9,062 nt of DNA from contig JALWYR010000007.1 of NCBI GenBank assembly GCA_027003085.1, forward strand, positions 1 to 9,062, given 5' to 3'. Below are positions 5,688 through 9,062 of the stretch, in pieces (the stretch's first letter is position 1; every line of letters begins with the position of its first letter). The DNA is from Flavobacteriales bacterium (GTDB lineage Bacteria > Bacteroidota > Bacteroidia > Flavobacteriales > Flavobacteriaceae). The position numbers were made by a program, and so were the translations under genes. The notes under the pieces were generated by a model. It did no database searches and was not told where the DNA came from. It saw only the letters and a list, made by a program, of their open reading frames with translations.

Positions 5688-7256
5688 ATGTTAATTTTTA
5701 TAAATTTTTTACGTTTGAAAATAGCAGACCATTCCCTTACATTTGCAAAAAAAACGCCCATTTCTATTCGTCGCCACATATTTCCGTTCGTAACTGTCTT
5801 CATACTTACCGGAGCAGGCATTCATTATTGGTGGTTAACGGAACGCATGCTTATTTTCGGCGATAGCAGTATTTACCTTGAATTGGCCCACAATGTGGCA
5901 CAAGGCAAGGGCTTCCGTATTTGGCACGAAGGGCATTTTATTTTTTACCCGTTTTATCCGCCCTTGTATCCTTGGCTACTTTCGTTGTCAGGTCAAAATG
6001 TTTTCTTGGCACGAATCACCGGATTGTTGTCGCTACTTATTTCGGCTTATTTTCTTTGCCGCACCCTGCTACTTTTACAAATTTCGAAATTTTGGACCCA
6101 CTTTGCAGTGCTTCTTTTTCTGTTTTCGTGGCTTTACCCCTTGCATCAAATCATTATTACCGAACCCTTGTTCCTGGCCATTTTTATCCTACAACTTTGG
6201 TCATTGACCAAATGGTTCAAAACCGATAAAATTCCATATCTCATGTTAGCCGGGATTTTTTCCGGACTTATGCTCCTTACCCGCTACGCCGCCATGGGTA
6301 TTGCAGGGCCCATTGCATTATGGTTGCTTCTTGCCGGTCGTAAAAGGTTCCTAAATTTCTTCGCCTACTTAGTACCTATATTGTTTCTATTCGGGCCGTG
6401 GCAATGGACAGTCGTACAAAGCGGCTCGGGTTTGTTCGGACGGCAGATGGCTTTTCACCCGCCGGGTAAGGAACATTTCAAGGAATTGGCCGTTACCCTG
6501 GCCAATTGGCTAAGCCCGGGATTAACGCCTTGGCTTGTAGGGCCGGTTTCTTTGCTATTATTATTCCTGGTTTGGAAAAGCCGGAATAATATTCGTGTCA
6601 ATCGTTATTCATCGCTGCTGTTGATTATTCTTGCCGGCTACTTTTTGTTTGTCGTGGCTGCCGTTACTTGGGCCGATTATACCACGCCCATGGATAACCG
6701 TATTTTTTCGCCCCTCTTTATTATTCTGCTGATTTTATTGACCATCCTGCTCAACCGGCAAAAACCCGGCTGGGCCACAAGCCTGTTAGCCGTATTGCTA
6801 ATGTTATCCTACACGGTACATTTTGTTTGGTATTCGCGTTCCTTCGTTCGTGGCGAAATCGATGTTATACGAATTCACGACACCAACATCATTCGCCAGT
6901 TACAACATAGCCCGCAAAAAATATATTCCAACGCCATCGATATTATCAAATTGGATGTTCCGCACTATAACAGGCTCTTCGACCTTCCCGACCATTACCA
7001 TCGTATGACACTGCGCCATAACCCCGGTTTTGACCGGCAAATGGAAAGAATTCGCACCGAAGTCGGTCGCGGCGATGCCCTGGTGGTTTATTTCTACGGT
7101 TTCGATTTCCGGAAATTCCAAGCTCGCAAACAGGAAATTCTCCGGATATTTATGGGACTTCCCATTAGGGAATTCGACGACGGACTGCTTATCGGCCAAC
7201 CTGTTGACACCCTTAATTCATCCGAAGTGTCTACGTTGGATATGCTCCACGAATAA
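5688..7256 (+). CDS. Polytopic membrane glycosyltransferase, ArnT/PMT-like (GT-C fold)
   Basis: The 522 residues form a membrane protein with roughly ten hydrophobic segments. A first helix (about 31-50, FPFVTVFILTGAGIHYWW) leads to FGDSSIYLELAHNVAQGKGF, where Asp59 sits where GT-C enzymes place a catalytic or metal-binding acidic residue in the first external loop. ITEPLFLAIF (157-166), MLLTRYAAM (195-203) and DNRIFSPLFIILLIL (336-350) are motifs common in the ArnT/PMT-like superfamily. Residues from about 382 are soluble and probably periplasmic. The enzyme should move a sugar from a polyprenyl-phosphate carrier to a lipid, glycan or protein; donor and acceptor are unknown. Start choice is unsettled: the ATG at 5688 lies upstream of a good promoter-like sequence (5714-5745), but the next in-frame ATG (5847) would remove the first helix. 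Its stop overlaps a nadE-frame ATG by one base (TAATG). Confidence 0.8.
   Translation: MLIFINFLRLKIADHSLTFAKKTPISIRRHIFPFVTVFILTGAGIHYWWLTERMLIFGDSSIYLELAHNVAQGKGFRIWHEGHFIFYPFYPPLYPWLLSLSGQNVFLARITGLLSLLISAYFLCRTLLLLQISKFWTHFAVLLFLFSWLYPLHQIIITEPLFLAIFILQLWSLTKWFKTDKIPYLMLAGIFSGLMLLTRYAAMGIAGPIALWLLLAGRKRFLNFFAYLVPILFLFGPWQWTVVQSGSGLFGRQMAFHPPGKEHFKELAVTLANWLSPGLTPWLVGPVSLLLLFLVWKSRNNIRVNRYSSLLLIILAGYFLFVVAAVTWADYTTPMDNRIFSPLFIILLILLTILLNRQKPGWATSLLAVLLMLSYTVHFVWYSRSFVRGEIDVIRIHDTNIIRQLQHSPQKIYSNAIDIIKLDVPHYNRLFDLPDHYHRMTLRHNPGFDRQMERIRTEVGRGDALVVYFYGFDFRKFQARKQEILRIFMGLPIREFDDGLLIGQPVDTLNSSEVSTLDMLHE
5714..5745 (+). promoter_or_regulatory. Promoter-like sequence inside the 5' end of the glycosyltransferase gene
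   Basis: TTTG at 5714-5717, a 20-nt spacer and TACATTTG (5738-5745) followed by C match the Bacteroidota consensus well. Transcription would begin near 5751, after the ATG at 5688. Either the gene starts further in with a non-ATG codon, or the longer form comes only from the ysxC transcript, or the match is chance. Confidence 0.4.
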
Positions 7257-7268
7257 TGGCAATTGTCT

Positions 7269-7276
7269 TACCTTTG
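7269..7276 (+). promoter_or_regulatory. -7 box of nadE
   Basis: TACCTTTG followed by C is an exact TAnnTTTG match just after the glycosyltransferase stop. A start near 7282 would leave about 13 nt to the ATG at 7295. No TTG is present at normal -33 distance; the nearest useful one (7236-7238) is 30 nt upstream. Confidence 0.4.
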
Positions 7277-7294
7277 CAGGGTAAGTATACGTGT

Positions 7295-8929
7295 ATGAAA
7301 ATAGCGCTGGCACAAATCAATGTTACCATCGGCGATTTCGAAGGCACTGCCCGGAAAATCAAACAATATGTGCAACAGGCCCGCGAAGGTGGCGCACGTC
7401 TGGTCATTTTTCCCGAACTGAGTATCACCGGCTATCCGCCACGGGATTTTTTGGAATTCGAAGATTTTGTGCAGCAGGCAGGAGCGGTTTTGGAACAACT
7501 CAAACCGTTGAGCCGCGACATCGGTATTTTGGTAGGCCTTCCCACACCCAATCCCCAACCCGAAGGCAAGGACCTGCACAATACCGCCGTTTTGCTTTAC
7601 CAAGGAAAAGAACTACACCGCCAGCACAAAACCCTGTTACCCACCTACGATATTTTTGACGAATACCGTTATTTTGAACCCGCCGCAAGCTGGAACACGG
7701 TCGAATTCGAAGGCCTCCGGTTGGCCGTTACCGTCTGCGAAGACCTTTGGAATTTGGGCAACGAAAATCCGCTTTACACCATCAACCCCATGGCCAAACT
7801 TATGACCCGGAAGCCGGATATTATCATCAACCTATCGGCCTCCCCCTTCGACTACCGGCACGCACACGAACGCATCCGTGTTCTGCGGGCCAATGTGCAG
7901 GCCTATGATTTGCCCATTGTTTACGTCAATTATGCCGGGGCCCAAACCGATTTGATTTTCGACGGCGGTTCGCTGGTTATCGACAAAGAAGGAAACATCC
8001 GCAAAGAACTCCCTTTTTTCGAAGAAAAACTGGATTTTTTCGACACGGATGAATTTTCCCTGCCCGGTCAAGACAACGAACGGCCCAAAGAAAAAATTTC
8101 CCTTATCCACGATGCCTTGATTACCGGCATACGTGATTACTTCGGTAAAATCGGTTTCCGAACGGCCATTCTGGGCCTTTCGGGCGGATTGGATTCGGCC
8201 GTAACGGCTGCACTTGCCGCCCGTGCATTGGGTCCCGGAAACATTACGGCCCTGTTGATGCCGTCGGAATTTTCGTCGGAAAGTTCCGTTTCCGATGCCA
8301 AGGCCTTGGTTCAAAATCTTGGAATCAATGCCGAAACTTTGCCCATTACTCCGGTTTTCGACTCCACCATGGATGTGCTTCGCCCCCACTTGGGACCGGG
8401 TTTCGATGTTACCGAAGAGAATATCCAACCCCGCATCCGCATGATTTACCTGATGGCCTTTTCCAACCGTTTCGGCCACGTTTTGCTCAACACCAGCAAC
8501 AAAAGCGAACTGGCCGTGGGCTACGGAACTTTGTATGGCGACCTGGCAGGCGGGCTATCGGTCTTGGGCGACGTGTATAAAACCCAAGTTTACAAATTGG
8601 CCCGTTATATCAATCGCAACGAAGAAATTATTCCGCAAAACATCCTGGACAAACCGCCTTCGGCCGAACTACGCCCCGGACAAAAAGACACCGACACCCT
8701 CCCACCCTACGATGTTTTGGACCCTATCTTGCATTTGTATATCGAAGAACGAAAAAGTCCTTCCGACATTATCGAACAAGGTTACGATGCCGCTTTGGTG
8801 CGACGCATTTTGCGCATGGTCAACCGCAACGAATTCAAGCGCTACCAATTGGCTCCCGTCCTGCGCGTATCGCCCAAGGCCTTCGGCATGGGACGCCGCA
8901 TGCCCATTGTGGGTAAATACTTGGAGTAA
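7295..8929 (+). CDS. nadE: Glutamine-dependent NAD+ synthetase
   Basis: This is the two-domain NadE that converts deamido-NAD+, ATP and glutamine to NAD+ (EC 6.3.5.1), the last step of NAD synthesis. From the ATG at 7295 it has 544 residues, normal for the shorter glutamine-dependent type. The N-terminal nitrilase-type glutaminase carries the Glu-Lys-Cys triad: Glu41 in FPELSITGYPPRDFLE, Lys112 in HKTLLPTYDIFDEYRYF and Cys148 in VTVCEDLWN. The C-terminal synthetase has the ATP pyrophosphatase loop LGLSGGLDSA (293-302), NTSNKSELAVGYGTLYGD (399-416), VLGDVYKTQVYKLARY and SAELRPGQKDTD (456-467). An ATG at 7256 overlapping the previous stop would add 13 residues (MAIVLPLQGKYTC) that I do not recognise as part of the family, and a -7 box lies inside that stretch, so I prefer MKIALAQINV at 7295. 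The protein is complete with no missing key residue. Confidence 0.96.
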   Translation: MKIALAQINVTIGDFEGTARKIKQYVQQAREGGARLVIFPELSITGYPPRDFLEFEDFVQQAGAVLEQLKPLSRDIGILVGLPTPNPQPEGKDLHNTAVLLYQGKELHRQHKTLLPTYDIFDEYRYFEPAASWNTVEFEGLRLAVTVCEDLWNLGNENPLYTINPMAKLMTRKPDIIINLSASPFDYRHAHERIRVLRANVQAYDLPIVYVNYAGAQTDLIFDGGSLVIDKEGNIRKELPFFEEKLDFFDTDEFSLPGQDNERPKEKISLIHDALITGIRDYFGKIGFRTAILGLSGGLDSAVTAALAARALGPGNITALLMPSEFSSESSVSDAKALVQNLGINAETLPITPVFDSTMDVLRPHLGPGFDVTEENIQPRIRMIYLMAFSNRFGHVLLNTSNKSELAVGYGTLYGDLAGGLSVLGDVYKTQVYKLARYINRNEEIIPQNILDKPPSAELRPGQKDTDTLPPYDVLDPILHLYIEERKSPSDIIEQGYDAALVRRILRMVNRNEFKRYQLAPVLRVSPKAFGMGRRMPIVGKYLE

Positions 8930-8938
8930 AAACCGGTT

Positions 8939-8957
8939 TATTGGCAATTAACCAATA
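8939..8957 (+). terminator. Weak hairpin downstream of nadE
   Basis: TATTGG (8939-8944) pairs with CCAATA (8952-8957) around a 7-nt loop, 10 nt after the nadE stop. The stem is AT-rich and the T-run (8980-8987) begins 22 nt later, so this is a poor Rho-independent terminator. It is listed only as the best candidate for the 3' end of the nadE transcript. Confidence 0.2.
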
Positions 8958-8990
8958 GATTGATTATCAACTGTCAAAATTTTTTTTATA

Positions 8991-9034
8991 ACCACAGAGG
9001 ACACAGAGTAAATTTCACAGAGTTACACAGAGGG
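8991..9034. repeat. Cluster of four CACAGAG direct repeats
   Basis: CACAGAG occurs at 8993-8999, 9002-9008, 9016-9022 and 9026-9032, with starts 9, 14 and 10 nt apart, mostly in an ACACAGAG context. The first unit is preceded by an 8-T run and AACC. I recall similar CCACAGAGGACACAGAG strings scattered in intergenic regions of unrelated bacterial genomes, with no agreed function. The spacing is too short and irregular for CRISPR. The cluster lies near the window edge and may continue or have a partner beyond it. Confidence 0.6.
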
Positions 9035-9062
9035 TATTTTTATTAAAATTTCACCGGGTTAC

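Noticed and set aside
7832..8479. Minus-strand open frame of 215 residues inside nadE
   Set aside because: It is a shadow of the strongly conserved nadE coding sequence.
8991..9034. CRISPR-like direct repeats
   Set aside because: Seven-base units with starts 9-14 nt apart leave no room for spacers.

Overview
The window looks like chromosomal DNA of a member of the Bacteroidota. The evidence is a DUF6029-type outer-membrane protein, an ECF sigma factor carrying the NTALGRMRYAL signature typical of that phylum, and repeated TAnnTTTG promoter -7 boxes (several with a TTG/TTTG -33 box 19-21 nt upstream). Strong Shine-Dalgarno sites are absent. The order within the phylum cannot be told from this sequence. 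The first and last genes are roughly balanced in GC, while the PAS gene block in the middle is visibly AT-richer.

Layout. (1) 2-1609, +: a probable outer-membrane beta-barrel protein (DUF6029 type). (2) 1610-2339: a 730-bp gap with no credible gene. It contains a pair of long hairpins in inverted orientation (1639-1799) that share their outer arms but have different, fully paired tips. Next comes a roughly 360-bp GC-rich, A-poor island (about 1800-2160) with a series of short hairpins of one common design. The gap ends in an AT-rich stretch with a sigma-factor promoter. (3) 2340-2921, +: an ECF sigma factor. (4) 2918-4854, -: three tandem paralogous PAS proteins, convergent with the sigma gene and overlapping its stop by 4 nt. 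The first in transcription order (4186-4854) has an Aer-like FAD-binding PAS motif; it is degraded in the second and lost in the third. (5) 5027-8929, +: ribosome-assembly GTPase ysxC/engB, a polytopic membrane glycosyltransferase and glutamine-dependent NAD+ synthetase nadE. They are closely spaced and may be co-transcribed, though nadE also has a strong -7 box of its own. (6) 8930-9062: intergenic DNA ending in a short CACAGAG direct-repeat cluster.

How the parts relate. ysxC and nadE are housekeeping genes; the glycosyltransferase between them probably modifies a cell-surface glycan or lipid. The PAS triplet is the main sensory element: small soluble proteins without transmitter, methyl-accepting or DNA-binding domains, so any output must go through a partner not visible here. 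The most unusual part is the non-coding island at 1639-2160. Its hairpins keep pairing while their sequence changes, which suggests selection on structure, either as a repetitive DNA element or as a structured RNA (better looking on the minus strand).
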